This document shows positions 63,557-64,000 of a stretch of DNA of 64,000 nucleotides, piece by piece. A program made the position numbers and the translations under genes. The notes beneath the pieces are model-generated. The model made no database searches. It worked only from the letters and a program-made list of their open reading frames with translations, and was not told the origin of the DNA. The DNA is from Marinibacterium sp050389775 (GTDB lineage: Bacteria > Pseudomonadota > Alphaproteobacteria > Rhodobacterales > Rhodobacteraceae): NCBI RefSeq assembly GCF_050389775.1, contig NZ_CP177144.1, forward strand, positions 682,001 to 746,000, in the 5' to 3' direction. The first letter of the stretch is position 1; every line of letters begins with the position of its first letter.

Positions 63557-64000
63557 TTAACCTTCGAGCGGCGCGATCCAGCCGGCCAGGTTGTCGCGGA
63601 TCACGGCCGACAGGGCGGCGATATGGGCATCGTCGTCATTGAGGCAGGGGATATAGGTAAAGCTCTGCCCGCCGGCATGTTCGAAACTCTCGCGGATCTC
63701 TTCGTTGATCTCTTCCAGGGTTTCGATGCAATCGGCCGAAAAGGCCGGGGCACAGACGGCGATATTGGTCGTGCCGGCCTCGGCCAGCCGCGCGACCTCT
63801 TCGACGGTATAGGGTTTCAGCCATTCCTCGGGGCCGAATTTCGACTGGAAGGTCGTGATGATCCGGCTGTCGTCCCAGCCCAGCCGTTCCTTCAGCAGCC
63901 GCGTCGTCTTCTGGCACTGGCAATGATAGGGATCGCCTTCGGTCAGGTAGCGTTCGGGCAGGCCGTGGTAGGAACAGACCAGCACGTCGGGCGGGGTGTC
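63557..64000 (-). CDS. hemH: Ferrochelatase, C-terminal part (5' end outside window)
   Basis: 147 residues visible; the frame is open to the last base. SYHGLPERY is the conserved active-site region and CAPAFSADCIETLEEI the iron/porphyrin-side signature. It inserts ferrous iron into protoporphyrin IX, the product of HemJ, whose gene lies at the other end of the window. The missing part should be about 200 residues. Convergent with the small-protein genes. Confidence 0.92.
   Translation of the reverse strand, partial: DTPPDVLVCSYHGLPERYLTEGDPYHCQCQKTTRLLKERLGWDDSRIITTFQSKFGPEEWLKPYTVEEVARLAEAGTTNIAVCAPAFSADCIETLEEINEEIRESFEHAGGQSFTYIPCLNDDDAHIAALSAVIRDNLAGWIAPLEG

Overview
This is about 64 kb of GC-rich chromosome from an alphaproteobacterium, almost certainly a member of the Rhodobacteraceae (Roseobacter-type). 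The evidence is the gene order: tsaE-amgK-murU-addB-addA-trxA, hslV-hslU, secB, dnaQ-coaE-aroE-maf, an origin-like gap, hemJ, rho-mnmE-mnmG-rsmG-parA-parB, hemW-rdgB-rph, hrcA-grpE. Small Roseobacter-style membrane proteins and a bacterial voltage-gated sodium channel fit the same group. No rRNA, tRNA, CRISPR array, insertion sequence or prophage was seen. Coding density is very high, and many genes overlap by 4 or 8 bases (ATGA or GTGA junctions).

Layout. 1-9.5 kb: end of a PAS-domain protein, tsaE, the cell-wall recycling pair amgK/murU, the AddAB recombination nuclease-helicase and thioredoxin. 9.6-14 kb: HslVU protease with two palindromes between the genes, a serine-hydrolase-like lipoprotein and an MFS permease. 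14-18.3 kb: Smr protein, MltA, Tim44-like protein, FxsA, SecB, DnaQ. 18.3-20.3 kb: coaE-aroE-maf, transcribed away from a 448-base non-coding gap. That gap holds two perfect DnaA boxes, two single-mismatch boxes and a TTAA-N7-TTAAC motif, and is the best oriC candidate. 20.7-28.1 kb: hemJ, then rho-mnmE-mnmG-rsmG-parA-parB. Two perfect 16-bp parS sites lie inside coding sequence, one at the mnmG start codon and one in codons 13-18 of rsmG, so centromere, partition genes and origin all lie within about 8 kb.

28-47.6 kb: heme and nucleotide housekeeping (hemW, rdgB, rph), the heat-shock pair hrcA-grpE, a hybrid histidine kinase facing a single-domain response regulator, mutS, a malic enzyme with a coupled sugar kinase, periplasmic MsrA, an orphan GH19 lysozyme-like gene, a fold-IV aminotransferase paired with a sulfotransferase-like protein, a DUF1810 gene, argG and ilvA. 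47.6-52.8 kb: an Hpt protein divergent from a receiver-PP2C phosphatase, a Nudix enzyme, Hsp33, a CoA pyrophosphatase and a CCA-adding-type enzyme. 53-58.6 kb: three consecutive full-length ABC exporter half-transporters. 58.7-64 kb: an RNA m5U-type methyltransferase, the sodium channel, two L,D-transpeptidases around a CAP-domain lipoprotein, two nearly identical 60-residue membrane proteins, and the end of ferrochelatase.

Most of the window is conserved core chromosome. The less ordinary parts are the origin/centromere architecture, the twin 60-residue proteins, the ABC triplet with an identical DNA tract, an aminotransferase lacking the usual cofactor-contacting Glu, an MnmE with an altered G4 motif, and several intergenic palindromes and repeats. 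No wholly new multi-gene system stood out.
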